Program-made: the position numbers and the translations under genes
Source of the DNA: Gracilimonas sp040117685
Lineage (GTDB): Bacteria; Bacteroidota; Rhodothermia; Balneolales; Balneolaceae
Assembly (NCBI RefSeq): GCF_040117685.2
Contig: NZ_JBEDYP020000012.1
Span: 558,001 to 622,000 of the forward strand
Direction of reading: 5' to 3'
Length of the DNA: 64,000 nucleotides
The notes under the pieces: generated by a model
Seen by the model: only the letters and a program-made list of their open reading frames with translations
Database searches by the model: none
What the model was told of the DNA's origin: nothing
Shown: piece by piece, positions 1-9,069 of the stretch
Layout: the number at the start of each line of letters is the position of its first letter
How positions within the stretch are numbered: position 1 is the first letter of the stretch

Positions 1-2
1 AA

Positions 3-977
3 TACGATCCGGGCTTCAATTCACCGTTTTATCCCTGGATTCAGATCATTGGGATTATATTGTCGATTATACTAATTTTTGAAATGGGTGGACTTTCCAT
101 CCTCTTTACACTGGTTGTGAGTGTGTTTGGTATCATATGGTTCAAATACTATGCGGCCGATAAAGTAGATCGCCAGGGAGCTATTTTTCATGTCCATGCC
201 CGTTTAGGAGAGAATAAAGATCAGGGGCTGGAGCACGAAATGAGAACCATTTTAAGAGAAAAAGGCCTTCGCCAGGAAGATCCTTACGAAGAAATGATTT
301 CCCGGGCTCGTGTTCTGGAGTTTTCTTCTTCCACAAGCTATGATGAAATACTAAAAGCGGTAAGTGAAGATTTTGCCGAACAGCTGGGTAAAAATCCAAA
401 TGAGCTTTACGATATGCTTTCACAATTGGAAGAAGACCGGATCATTCCGATCGCAAAAGGTGTGGCGTTAAACCATGCGCGGATGAAAGAAAAGGTGGAA
501 CCCGAGATGGTATTGGTACGGGTAAAAGACGGGTTGGAAGTTGATAAACTTAAAAATCTGGATTCCAAAAAAGCCGGATCGGAAAAATTAAACTGCCTGT
601 TATTCTTTATAAGCTCTGACGAAAACACCGGCCAGCATTTGAGGATTCTGGCTCATGTAGCTGAAATGGTAGGTACAAAGAACTTCCTCAGCCGATGGGT
701 GAATGCTGAAAATGAAGCGGAGTTGAAAGAAATACTGCTTCGCGATGAACGCTTTATCCGACTCATTCTAAATCCGGATGATAAGACCGATGAGTTTATC
801 GGGAAAATGATTAAGGATGTGTCATTGCCGGGGCAAAGTCTCATCACGATCATCCGCAGAAAAGATCAAATCAAGATACCTCATGGTATCACCGTACTTC
901 AGGAAGGGGATGAACTATCTATCATCGGAGAGATTGAGGATATCAAAGAGCTGAAAAAACTGCTTAAGGAAAACTAA
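3..977 (+). CDS. APC-family amino-acid permease C-terminus fused to EIIA-like and RCK_C domains (5' partial)
   Basis: The frame is open to the left edge, so the gene begins outside the window. The first residues (SPFYPWIQIIGI) followed by hydrophobic segments match the last membrane helices of APC amino-acid permeases. After about 55 residues the chain turns soluble and resembles a PTS fructose/nitrogen EIIA domain, with GVALNHAR holding the usual phospho-accepting His and GQHLRILA holding the second conserved His. The last 70 residues (IKIPHGITVLQEGDELSIIG) look like a TrkA-C/RCK_C ligand-binding domain. The likely role is amino-acid or cation-coupled uptake gated by a phosphoryl or nucleotide signal. 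HPr and enzyme I genes lie at 18.1-20.1 kb. The domain order is read from motifs. The substrate is unknown. Confidence 0.75.
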   Translation, partial: YDPGFNSPFYPWIQIIGIILSIILIFEMGGLSILFTLVVSVFGIIWFKYYAADKVDRQGAIFHVHARLGENKDQGLEHEMRTILREKGLRQEDPYEEMISRARVLEFSSSTSYDEILKAVSEDFAEQLGKNPNELYDMLSQLEEDRIIPIAKGVALNHARMKEKVEPEMVLVRVKDGLEVDKLKNLDSKKAGSEKLNCLLFFISSDENTGQHLRILAHVAEMVGTKNFLSRWVNAENEAELKEILLRDERFIRLILNPDDKTDEFIGKMIKDVSLPGQSLITIIRRKDQIKIPHGITVLQEGDELSIIGEIEDIKELKKLLKEN

Positions 978-991
978 GCTTAGAGCAGTTT
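957..991. terminator. Hairpin over the convergent 3' ends of the permease gene and hisS
   Basis: AAACTGCTTAAG at 957-968 pairs with CTTAGAGCAGTTT at 979-991, with one bulged base. It straddles both stop codons, which are only 2 bp apart. Short A and T runs flank it on either side, so it could stop transcription from both directions, but the T tracts are weak. Confidence 0.35.
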
Positions 992-2248
992 CTTGTTCAG
1001 CTTTTCAATGATCTCTTCAAAACTGAGAGACATTTCCTCGCTTTCCTTCATATTGCGAAGGGTGAATTTGCCTTCATTCAACTCATTATCGCCAACGATA
1101 AGGGTATAAAGGGCATTTTCACGATTCGCATCTTTCATCTGCGCTTTCATGGAACGGCTCATGTAGTCCATAGTAGCTGAAAGTCCGGCTTCTCTGGTTT
1201 TGGGAAGATGAGTTAGTGCCCACTTCCGGGCTGCATCACCCAGGGTTACAAAATACACGTCAACTTTCTTTTCCTCTGCAAGCTCGATGCCCAATTCTTC
1301 ACAGGCAATCATCAGTCGTTCCATACCGGCCGCAAACCCTACAGCGGGAGTGGAAGGTCCACCCACTTCTTCAACCAGCAGGTCGTAACGGCCACCGCCG
1401 GCGAGTGCATCCTGGGAACCCAAATCAGGACTGGTGAGCTCAAAAGCAGTTCGGGTATAGTAATCCATGCCCCGAACCAGATGTGGATCCATCGTGTAGC
1501 TAATGCCAAGGTCGCCCAGGTAAGTTTTCACCTTTTCAAAATGCTCTTTGGATTCGTCATTCAGATAATCCTGAATCACCGGCGCTTTTTCGATGAAGGG
1601 CTGATCTTCCTCTTCTTTAGAATCCAAAATACGCATCGGGTTTTTCTCAAATCGCTTTTGAGAGAGCTCACTCATCTGATCAAGATTTGGCTTCAGATAA
1701 TCACGCAAAGCTTCTTTATATGCTTCCCGGCTTTCCGGGTCGCCAACGGAGTTAAGCTTCAGGTCGAAATTCTTAATACCAATGCGCTGATAGATTCGCA
1801 TCATAAAGGCGATGCATTCCACATCGGCAATAGGATCATCACTGCCCAGGATCTCCAGCCCAAACTGATGAAACTGCCGTTGCCGTCCTTTCTGGGGTTT
1901 TTCGGCCCGGAACATGGGCCCGATGTAATACAGCTTCTGAGAGCCGCCACGCTGCTGCATGTGATGTTCTACAAAAGCACGCACTACCGGCGCTGTAAGT
2001 TCAGGCCGTAATACATAGTGGCTGTCTCCTTTCTCAAAAGCAAAAATCTCTTTGGATACAATATCCGTGAGTTGCCCCACGCCCCTGACAATCAGCTCCG
2101 TTTGCTCCATAATGGGAGTGCGAATTTCTTCGAAGTTAAACCGGGCGGCTTCTTCATGTATAATCTGTTCAAGTGCTCTCCATTTAGGGGATTCATCAGG
2201 AAGGATATCCACCATTCCGAGGTGGGTAGTGTATTTGGGTTTGGGCAT
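980..2248 (-). CDS. hisS: Histidyl-tRNA synthetase
   Basis: Charges tRNA-His with histidine in the cytoplasm as a class II synthetase dimer. The 422-residue length is normal. Visible motifs are the motif 2 stretch at 109-128 (GPMFRAEKPQKGRQRQFHQ), the histidine-specific stretch LVRGMDYYTRTAFEL at 257-271, GGGRYDLLVEEVGG at 284-297 and the motif 3 helix GFAAGMERL at 304-312. The C-terminal anticodon-binding domain is complete. It is a single gene, converging on the permease with 2 bp between stops and divergent from the flippase operon. The start at MPKPKYTTHLG fits the family N-terminus. Confidence 0.97.
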   Translation of the reverse strand: MPKPKYTTHLGMVDILPDESPKWRALEQIIHEEAARFNFEEIRTPIMEQTELIVRGVGQLTDIVSKEIFAFEKGDSHYVLRPELTAPVVRAFVEHHMQQRGGSQKLYYIGPMFRAEKPQKGRQRQFHQFGLEILGSDDPIADVECIAFMMRIYQRIGIKNFDLKLNSVGDPESREAYKEALRDYLKPNLDQMSELSQKRFEKNPMRILDSKEEEDQPFIEKAPVIQDYLNDESKEHFEKVKTYLGDLGISYTMDPHLVRGMDYYTRTAFELTSPDLGSQDALAGGGRYDLLVEEVGGPSTPAVGFAAGMERLMIACEELGIELAEEKKVDVYFVTLGDAARKWALTHLPKTREAGLSATMDYMSRSMKAQMKDANRENALYTLIVGDNELNEGKFTLRNMKESEEMSLSFEEIIEKLNKKLL

Positions 2249-2407
2249 TGCTGAAATTAATTGGTAATTACTTACAAATAATTGAACCTAAAGATAAGGT
2301 TCATGTGGATGAATTTCTGTACAATAAGTACCTTGAAAAAATTAACATGTGATAAAGAATCAATCTCAAGAACAGCTATTATGAATTATAGATCATTGCA
2401 CAAGTAG

Positions 2408-3865
2408 ATGTCTCTATCTCAAAAAGCTTTAGGTGGGGTGCTTTGGGCCTCGGTTGAAAAATTTGGTGGGAAGTTTATTCATTTTGTCACCACATTGGTG
2501 CTAGCCAGAATTTTACTACCTGAAGATTTTGGCATCGTTGCCATGATTTCCATTTTCTTTGCTATTTCACGTATTCTGATAGACAGTGGATTTAGTCAGG
2601 CGCTGATTAGAGAAGACTTTATTTCTGAAGAGGACAAAACAACTACTTTTTATATAAACCTGATAATTGCTGTAGCTTTATTTACCGGGCTTTGGTTCAC
2701 GGCACCTTTAATTAGCAGGTTTTTTAATGAACCGGTTTTGATTAATCTGACTCGTTTTATGGCTTTTATGCCAATCTTTTTTTCCCTCACCTTGATACAA
2801 AGAGCATATTATTCCCATAAGATTAACTTTAAAACGCAGGCTAAAATAAACCTGACTGCCTCAGTCTTAAGTAGTTTCTCAGCAATAGCTTTAGCTATTT
2901 ATGGTTTTGGCGTTTGGGCAATTGCTGCGCAGCAGGTTGCTTCAGCATTTGTTACTTCATTTTTGTTTTGGGGGGTTAATCCATGGATGCCAAAAGGGTT
3001 CATAAAGCCTGAGTCCTTTAAAAAACTATTTAAATTCGGATCTAGTCTGATGTTTTCAGGATTGATTTCAGCAGTTTATAATGAAATTTATAAAGTAATT
3101 ATAGGTCGAATTTACAACCCAGCACTATTAGGATTTTATTCTCAGGCCGAGAATATCAAAGATGTAGTTTCCAAGAACTTAATCAACGTGATGGTGAATG
3201 TTACATACCCGGTATTGTCTAAGATTAAGGAAGATCTGAACAGGCTTAAGGATGGGTACAAAAAAGTACTTCAGGTAATATCGTACCTTATTTTTCCGAC
3301 CATGATAGGATTAATCCTTGTGGCAGAGCCAATGATAATTACTTTCATCGGAGAAAAATGGTTAAGAAGCGTTCCGATTTTGCAGGTGCTGGCATTGCTT
3401 GGGCTAATCCATCATATGCATGTGATTAACCTAAATATTCTGAAAGTGCTTGGCCGTTCTGATTTAATTCTGAGACTGGAAATCATAAAAAAGACAGGTG
3501 TAACGATTGCAATCATCATTGGGTTAAAATTTGGATTTTGGGGGTTGGTAGTAGCCCAGGTCGTTAGTTCATATTTGTCGTTATTTGTGAATATGATTTA
3601 TACATCAAAACTTATTGAATACAAGAAAATGGAACAGGTAATGGATGTATTGCCAATAATTATGTACAGTGTGCCCATGGCTCTCACGGTTGGATTCTTA
3701 GACTTTATTGATTTCCGGTTTGAATTTATCCGGCTGGCAGTTCTTGTGAGCAGCGGAATAATTATTTATCTGGGAACCTCTTTATTGTTAAAGCCAAAGC
3801 CTTTTAGGGAAATGATTTACATACTACGGCCCAAATTTCCAATTTTTAAAAAAATTAAAGTATGA
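2408..3865 (+). CDS. Lipopolysaccharide/O-antigen flippase (WzxC-like, MOP superfamily)
   Basis: A 485-residue polytopic membrane protein with about 12-14 hydrophobic helices. The N-terminus (ALGGVLWASVEKFGGKF, then LARILLPEDFGIVAMI) is typical of the polysaccharide-synthesis flippase family, which moves undecaprenyl-linked oligosaccharide repeat units across the inner membrane. The start at 2408 follows a 160-bp gap that also serves hisS on the other strand. It is the first gene of a tight + strand operon, with its stop overlapping the aminotransferase start by 4 bp. No polymerase (Wzy) gene is visible in the window. Confidence 0.88.
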   Translation: MSLSQKALGGVLWASVEKFGGKFIHFVTTLVLARILLPEDFGIVAMISIFFAISRILIDSGFSQALIREDFISEEDKTTTFYINLIIAVALFTGLWFTAPLISRFFNEPVLINLTRFMAFMPIFFSLTLIQRAYYSHKINFKTQAKINLTASVLSSFSAIALAIYGFGVWAIAAQQVASAFVTSFLFWGVNPWMPKGFIKPESFKKLFKFGSSLMFSGLISAVYNEIYKVIIGRIYNPALLGFYSQAENIKDVVSKNLINVMVNVTYPVLSKIKEDLNRLKDGYKKVLQVISYLIFPTMIGLILVAEPMIITFIGEKWLRSVPILQVLALLGLIHHMHVINLNILKVLGRSDLILRLEIIKKTGVTIAIIIGLKFGFWGLVVAQVVSSYLSLFVNMIYTSKLIEYKKMEQVMDVLPIIMYSVPMALTVGFLDFIDFRFEFIRLAVLVSSGIIIYLGTSLLLKPKPFREMIYILRPKFPIFKKIKV

Positions 3866-4932
3866 TACCGGTTACAAAACCATTCATGCCTCCGAAAAAG
3901 GAGTATGAAGACTATCTGAAAGGGATTTGGGAGAGGGAATACATAACCAATAATGGCCCATTGGTAAGGCAGCTGGAAGCGAAGCTAAAGGAGTATTTGA
4001 ACACGAAAAACGTACTGTTTACTTCCAATGGAACCATAGCTTTACAAATTGCCATAAAGGCACTTGACCTGAAGGGGGAAATTATAACAACTCCATTTTC
4101 TTATGTAGCCACAACCTCCAGTATTGTTTGGGAAGGGTGTACACCTGTTTTTGTAGATATCGAGCCGAACACTCTTAATATAAATCCTGCGCTAATTGAG
4201 GCATCTATAACAGAAAAAACTTCTGGCATACTTGCAACTCATGTATTCGGTAATCCTTGTGATATTGATTCAATCAAAAGTATTGCCGACAAATATAATT
4301 TGAAGGTGATCTATGATGCGGCACATTGTTTTGGGAGTTTATACAAGGACAAATCAGTGTTTGAATATGGTGATATTAGCACTGCCAGCTTCCATGCAAC
4401 TAAACTATTTCACACTGTAGAAGGAGGCGGGATCTTTTCTGACGATGATGAACTTATTCAGAAAATGGAGTACATGAGGAATTTTGGACATGCAGGTTTT
4501 GGAAAGTTTAACGGCATTGGTATAAATGGAAAGAATTCAGAATTTCATGCAGCGATGGGTCTATGTAATTTAAATTTTATGAATGAAGTTTTGGAAAAAC
4601 GTAAACATCAATGCCTTAGATACGATGATTTATTGCAGAACATACCATTGAAAAGGATTTCTATCGAAAATGATGCTCTATGGAACTACTCCTATTATCC
4701 GGTAATTTTTAATACTCGGGAAAAAGCATTAGAAGCGAAGAAAAAACTTGAGGAAAATGAGATTTATCCAAGAAGGTATTTTTATCCAAGTTTGGAGAAC
4801 CTGGATTATGTTGAAACCGTGAAAATGAAGATCTCGAATGATATTTCAGAGCGAATTTTGTGTTTACCACTTTTTCATGAACTAAAAGAGGAACATCAAC
4901 TACACATAGGTCAAATTTTAACCAGCATATGA
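3862..4932 (+). CDS. DegT/DnrJ/EryC1-family sugar aminotransferase
   Basis: A PLP-dependent aminotransferase acting on nucleotide-linked keto-sugars to make amino sugars for surface glycans. Asp152 in IYDAAHCFG should bind the PLP ring nitrogen, and Lys181 in FHATKLFHTVEGGG is the expected Schiff-base lysine. The 356-residue length is typical. It overlaps the flippase by 4 bp (ATGA) and the next gene by 4 bp, so the three are probably translationally coupled. The sequence feels closest to VioA/FdtB/WecE-type enzymes making 4-amino- or 3-amino-dideoxyhexoses; which one cannot be told. The WecF-like transferase nearby suggests a dTDP-aminodeoxyhexose product. Confidence 0.9.
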   Translation: MIPVTKPFMPPKKEYEDYLKGIWEREYITNNGPLVRQLEAKLKEYLNTKNVLFTSNGTIALQIAIKALDLKGEIITTPFSYVATTSSIVWEGCTPVFVDIEPNTLNINPALIEASITEKTSGILATHVFGNPCDIDSIKSIADKYNLKVIYDAAHCFGSLYKDKSVFEYGDISTASFHATKLFHTVEGGGIFSDDDELIQKMEYMRNFGHAGFGKFNGIGINGKNSEFHAAMGLCNLNFMNEVLEKRKHQCLRYDDLLQNIPLKRISIENDALWNYSYYPVIFNTREKALEAKKKLEENEIYPRRYFYPSLENLDYVETVKMKISNDISERILCLPLFHELKEEHQLHIGQILTSI

Positions 4933-5993
4933 GAATATTAATAAGCGGTGCTTGCGGAGTAACTTCGAGAGCTATTGCCAGATCTATTAAAGTAAGTGAA
5001 AAATATAGAGAGGCAACCATAATAGGTACTGATATTTGTGAGAATACATATGGTCTTTATGAAGGGTTGTATGAAAGAATTTGGAGAGTACCACATGTGC
5101 GGGATGCGAAGTATTCAGATACTTTTATAAAGATTTTGGAGGAAGAAAAAATTGACCGCGTAATACTGATTCCTGAATTGGAAGTGCTTTATTGGTCAAA
5201 TAATGAGCTGCCGGCTAAGCTATTGAAAACACCGCCGAAGTTTTCTGAAATTGCAATAAGTAAGGAGAAACTGTACAAGGTGTTGGGGGAGACAAATCTG
5301 ATCCCAATGTCACAGATTGTTACTGCAGAAGAAATTAAATCCGATAGATATTTACCGAACTTAGATTACCCTTTTTGGATGCGGTCAGTGTCAGAAGGTT
5401 CAACCAGTGGCAAAGGGTCAATGCTTATCGAAAACCCTGATTATCTGAAAGCCTGGAAAACCATTAATCAAGAAGCTGATAAAGCAATGGCAGCAGAATA
5501 TTTACCGGGAAGAAATATTGCAGTTCATCTTCTGTATAAACAAGGAGTGCTTCATAAGGTGGGATGCTATGAAAGGCTTGAGTATTTTAAAAAGGATGTT
5601 TCATTAAGCGGCATAACAGGCAATATTTGTAAAGGGAAACTGATAAACGATGAGACGGCGGTTGAGGTAGCAAAAAAAGCTATTGAAGAGATATGCCGGC
5701 ATACCGGTGAGGCTATGAATGGACTTGTAGCTGTAGACTTAAAAGGCTCTAAAGATAACAGGCCGTTGGTTACTGAAATAAATTTGAGACATGTAGCAGC
5801 TACATCATCTTTTGCTTTAGGTGGGTTTAATCTAACAGAGTACCAACTGGATTTAATGGATCCTGATTTTCAAGGGTTTGAAAGTGAAAAAGAAAAACGC
5901 TGGCCGGCTAATAACCAAATTCTACGAGATATTGATGGCAACCCGATTTGGGTTGATGATTACACTATTCCGGATATAGGACATAGCCTATAA
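4929..5993 (+). CDS. ATP-grasp domain protein (carboxylate-amine ligase type)
   Basis: A 354-residue protein with a Rossmann-like preATP-grasp start (MRILISGACGVTSRAIARS), a central ATP-grasp fold and the metal-binding TEINLRHVAATSSFA near residue 280. ATP-grasp enzymes make an acyl-phosphate and join it to an amine. In a polysaccharide operon directly after a sugar aminotransferase, joining an amino acid or other carboxylate to the new amino group is a reasonable guess, not a demonstrated role. It is the last gene of the + operon and converges on the WecF-like gene with 11 bp between. Confidence 0.75.
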   Translation: MRILISGACGVTSRAIARSIKVSEKYREATIIGTDICENTYGLYEGLYERIWRVPHVRDAKYSDTFIKILEEEKIDRVILIPELEVLYWSNNELPAKLLKTPPKFSEIAISKEKLYKVLGETNLIPMSQIVTAEEIKSDRYLPNLDYPFWMRSVSEGSTSGKGSMLIENPDYLKAWKTINQEADKAMAAEYLPGRNIAVHLLYKQGVLHKVGCYERLEYFKKDVSLSGITGNICKGKLINDETAVEVAKKAIEEICRHTGEAMNGLVAVDLKGSKDNRPLVTEINLRHVAATSSFALGGFNLTEYQLDLMDPDFQGFESEKEKRWPANNQILRDIDGNPIWVDDYTIPDIGHSL

Positions 5994-6004
5994 CGCAACA
6001 GGGC

Positions 6005-7114
6005 TTAGTTAGGATCTATATCCTTAATTTTTTGAAGTAGCTTATTAAATTGGCTCTGTAAGTAATTTGGGCCAAACCATTTAATAAGCAGGTCTTTGTT
6101 TTGTTTTTTTTCTTGGTTACTTAGTTCAAGCTCAGGATTGAAGTCCGAGACATTCAGGATTTTAAATCCTTTTTGGCTTAGGTCTTTGTAGTGATCTGCT
6201 TTCGGGTTCAGAAATAGAGTGGTTTCAAACCAAAAGGCTAAAAGAATATTTCCCATTGCCTGTTGCCTGCAATGATTCATTATAACAGACCGGCAATTCG
6301 AAAAAATGCTCATATAGTCATCAAGTGGTAGCCGGTTTTCTATTATTTGAGCTTGATCATGAAGCTTTTTGAATGCGTATTCCTTTATGAGTTGAGCATA
6401 TTTTTCCTTCCCATAAGTCAGAGGAATATAAACGGAAAGGTCGTTTAAGCTGAAATTTGATAACAGATCAATAGCTTCAATATGGTTATTAGTGAATGAA
6501 GCTGAGTTCCCTACCAAGATATTTTTTCGAGGCTGGGTTGAATCAACCTCAGGTTGTTTAAAAAAAACGTTATTAACGTAATTAACATTAAAAACTTCAG
6601 CATCAATCGGATACTTGGCTTTCAAGTTGTCGTAATCTCCCTGAACCACAGGAACTATAACGTGTGCTTTTTGTATGGCCTTTAACACGCTTCTATTAGG
6701 GGGTAGAAAATCGTTAAACCTACCTAAAGCTTTCTGCAGAATATTCTTAAGCTGATTTAAGTTAGTTAGCCCTGTTTTATAGTATGCCTTTCTTGTTTTT
6801 TGCAGAAGGAAATCGTTCCGGAATCTTCCAAGGTCATATAAATCCTGCCCCCAGCAAAACCAAACAATTTTTTTAGGTTCATCCAGATTGTTTATAAAGG
6901 ATGCTATATGTTCATTCAAAAAATGGGCAAATATGACTTCAGCCTCGTTAATGTGTTTCCACAAAATTTCATCAGAAACTTCATTCTTTTGAATGTCATA
7001 GTATTGTTTCTCTTTGACTATAAATATTTTATGACCGGTGTTGCTGCCAATTAGATTTTGCAGAGAAAACCTGACATAAGAGTCGATAATAAGATGGACG
7101 CATTTTTGAGGCAT
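6005..7114 (-). CDS. WecF-like 4-acetamido-4,6-dideoxygalactose (Fuc4NAc) transferase, glycosyltransferase family 56
   Basis: A 369-residue glycosyltransferase without membrane helices. The blocks ILVGNSASFTNNHIEAIDLL and VIMNHCRQQAMGNILLAFWF are hallmarks of the WecF (Glyco_transf_56) family, which in enterobacterial common antigen transfers Fuc4NAc from the dTDP-sugar to a lipid II-type carrier. Its presence fits the sugar aminotransferase at 3.9 kb as maker of the donor sugar. It is the last gene of a four-gene - strand operon, 55 bp after the GNAT-like gene. Acceptor and exact donor are inferred from family only. Confidence 0.85.
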   Translation of the reverse strand: MPQKCVHLIIDSYVRFSLQNLIGSNTGHKIFIVKEKQYYDIQKNEVSDEILWKHINEAEVIFAHFLNEHIASFINNLDEPKKIVWFCWGQDLYDLGRFRNDFLLQKTRKAYYKTGLTNLNQLKNILQKALGRFNDFLPPNRSVLKAIQKAHVIVPVVQGDYDNLKAKYPIDAEVFNVNYVNNVFFKQPEVDSTQPRKNILVGNSASFTNNHIEAIDLLSNFSLNDLSVYIPLTYGKEKYAQLIKEYAFKKLHDQAQIIENRLPLDDYMSIFSNCRSVIMNHCRQQAMGNILLAFWFETTLFLNPKADHYKDLSQKGFKILNVSDFNPELELSNQEKKQNKDLLIKWFGPNYLQSQFNKLLQKIKDIDPN

Positions 7115-7169
7115 AACCAGTTAGAAAAATTAAGGAGTCGAATTGACGATAAAATAGAAAAGGGTTGAC

Positions 7170-8093
7170 TTAACCTACTAGTTCTTTTGCCGAAATAAGA
7201 GACTGTGTTAAGAAATTGGATTTTGTTATTTCAAAGTAAGGTGTTTGAACTCCTCCAAAACCCCGAAAAAATCGTTCAACTGATTCAATCATTGACCCTT
7301 CAAAATCAAACCTCTTTGTTTTATCAGAGGCAAATTTAATGGCCTCATACATTAAAAAACTGGCGGCTCCGCTTGTTCGGTACTCGGGATTAGCTCCGCC
7401 TATCAGATAATATGCAGATTGTTCATCCCAAATCAGGTACATTGCTGAATGTAAATTGCCATGCTTATCCTTGGCCAGGAAAATTTTCCTGGCATTATGT
7501 TCTGCACATGCATTATCGATACGAATAAAGTCTTCGTAATTGGTCTGTACTTCCTGGCCTTTATGTTCAAAGTTTAAATTCCAAAGATCCCACATTACAT
7601 TGGGATCATCCGTCACCTCTAAATGTACAACATCGCTGGCTTTCTTAATCTCTCTCCGTATGTTACCCTGCATATTATCCCAAATCTTATCAGGGTTGCT
7701 GATATCTTCAAGTACATATGTGTACCTGGTAGTTTGTTTGAAACCGTTCCAATAAAATGGCAGCCAGTTTTTTTGGGAGTAGTGAAATCGTTGCCGAAAG
7801 AAATGAAACTTGGGAAGCTTATCTATGAGCTCATTTAAAAGTTCTTTTTCTTTTGATAGTTGTGTTGAATACTTGCCAGGCAAAGGCTTGATCCAAGGCC
7901 CCAGAGTTTGAGTTAACGGCGGCATTGTTATTAGATTCATGCCGAATTTCTTTTTAATTATATACGGCATTGAAGCAAAGACCTGCCCGCCTTTTTCAAC
8001 TTTAACGATATTCCAGTGCCCCGGGGCAACAGCCTCTAACCACCAAGGTTGATGGAAAATGCAAGTATTCTCTGACATGGAGTTTGACGACAT
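7170..8093 (-). CDS. FemAB/GNAT-like N-acyltransferase
   Basis: A 307-residue protein with the FemAB-style double-GNAT arrangement: RREIKKASDVVHLEVTDDP in the middle, then IFLAKDKHGNLHSAMYLIW and YYLIGGANPEYRTSGAASFL, which resemble the acyl-donor-binding half of BioF2/FemAB-like acetyltransferases. Members transfer amino acids from aminoacyl-tRNA or acyl groups from CoA to amines. In this operon the target is probably an amino sugar or glycan precursor. It starts 6 bp after the sulfotransferase stop. A start five codons in (MSENTC) is also possible. Substrate unknown. Confidence 0.75.
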   Translation of the reverse strand: MSSNSMSENTCIFHQPWWLEAVAPGHWNIVKVEKGGQVFASMPYIIKKKFGMNLITMPPLTQTLGPWIKPLPGKYSTQLSKEKELLNELIDKLPKFHFFRQRFHYSQKNWLPFYWNGFKQTTRYTYVLEDISNPDKIWDNMQGNIRREIKKASDVVHLEVTDDPNVMWDLWNLNFEHKGQEVQTNYEDFIRIDNACAEHNARKIFLAKDKHGNLHSAMYLIWDEQSAYYLIGGANPEYRTSGAASFLMYEAIKFASDKTKRFDFEGSMIESVERFFRGFGGVQTPYFEITKSNFLTQSLISAKELVG

Positions 8094-8099
8094 TATAAA

Positions 8100-9026
8100 T
8101 TAATTCTTTTTGATATAGTTAATTAGGGAGTTGTATAAGGCTTTATCTATTTTTATCTCGGATCTTTTTTCAAACCGGGATTGAGGGGCACTCACTTTTC
8201 TTACTTGGACATGTTGTTGATGTAGAAAGTTCTTTACATCAACAATGATCTTTTCAGGAGAATTACAGAAGTCCTCATATTGAATATGAAAAAAAGGTGT
8301 GTCCGGGTATTGCTTTTCAGCGTCACTAATCAGTTCATAAGTGCTTCTTATTTGGTGTACAACTTGCTTTTCGGGTGAAAGCGGCAGTAACTCTTCAATG
8401 TTTGGCGGCCGTAATGAAAACCAGGAAGTGTAGTTTCCCGTCATTTTTTTTCTGGCCTCAAGGATTGAGTGCGCCATGTCTTTTTCTTCGCGGTGAATGA
8501 CAATGAAAACCGCTTCAGGAATAGTTTCAATTAAGGGTTTTAGTCGTAAAACCGAAACAAGGTTTTTAAAGAGTACGGGTTTGCCTGAAGCTTTTAGGAA
8601 AGCATGTAAAGCAATACGTAATTCTTTCTTTTTTGATGTTCCGACCGAGTCAACGTATTGAGGCATTCGCCGAAAAAACCTGTACCAAAATTCACCACAT
8701 TCACTGGGGGCATATCGGCCTTTGGTAAAACCCAGTTGTGAATTATAGACAGGATTACTTCTGAATTTGTCAGGTGCGTTGGTAATACGTTCAATTAGCC
8801 AGGGAGCACCAAATAAAAAGCAGTGTAGGTTAGATAAGTAAGCCAAATCGAGCGTGCTTACTAAGTTTTGATAAATAAGAGTTGAACCACATCTTGGAGC
8901 TCCAAGGATAAAAACCGGACGGCTGGGTAACATTTCCTCGGGGCTTCTTACTTGTAATTTTTCAAGAAACTTTAAGCTTCTGTTAAAGAATAAATAAGCT
9001 TTATAAGGTAGTTTTCTTAGGTTCAT
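8100..9026 (-). CDS. PAPS-dependent sulfotransferase family protein
   Basis: A 308-residue protein. VFILGAPRCGSTLIYQNL at 38-55 is the 5'-phosphosulfate-binding loop of Sulfotransfer_3-type enzymes. FIVIHREEKDMAHSILEARK near residue 180 corresponds to the 3'-phosphate-binding segment (R...S). It should transfer sulfate from PAPS to a hydroxyl or amine, most likely on a surface carbohydrate given its neighbours. It lies 43 bp after the deacetylase gene and 6 bp before the GNAT-like gene. No PAPS synthesis genes are in the window. Sulfated exopolymers are common in marine bacteria, which fits, but the target is unproven. Confidence 0.85.
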   Translation of the reverse strand: MNLRKLPYKAYLFFNRSLKFLEKLQVRSPEEMLPSRPVFILGAPRCGSTLIYQNLVSTLDLAYLSNLHCFLFGAPWLIERITNAPDKFRSNPVYNSQLGFTKGRYAPSECGEFWYRFFRRMPQYVDSVGTSKKKELRIALHAFLKASGKPVLFKNLVSVLRLKPLIETIPEAVFIVIHREEKDMAHSILEARKKMTGNYTSWFSLRPPNIEELLPLSPEKQVVHQIRSTYELISDAEKQYPDTPFFHIQYEDFCNSPEKIIVDVKNFLHQQHVQVRKVSAPQSRFEKRSEIKIDKALYNSLINYIKKN

Positions 9027-9069
9027 TTTCTATTAATCTAACATGCTTACTGAACTGGAAGGAATTTAT

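Noticed and set aside
1481..2011. 176-residue open frame antisense to hisS
   Set aside because: Fully overlapped by hisS on the other strand; no start signal or family pattern.
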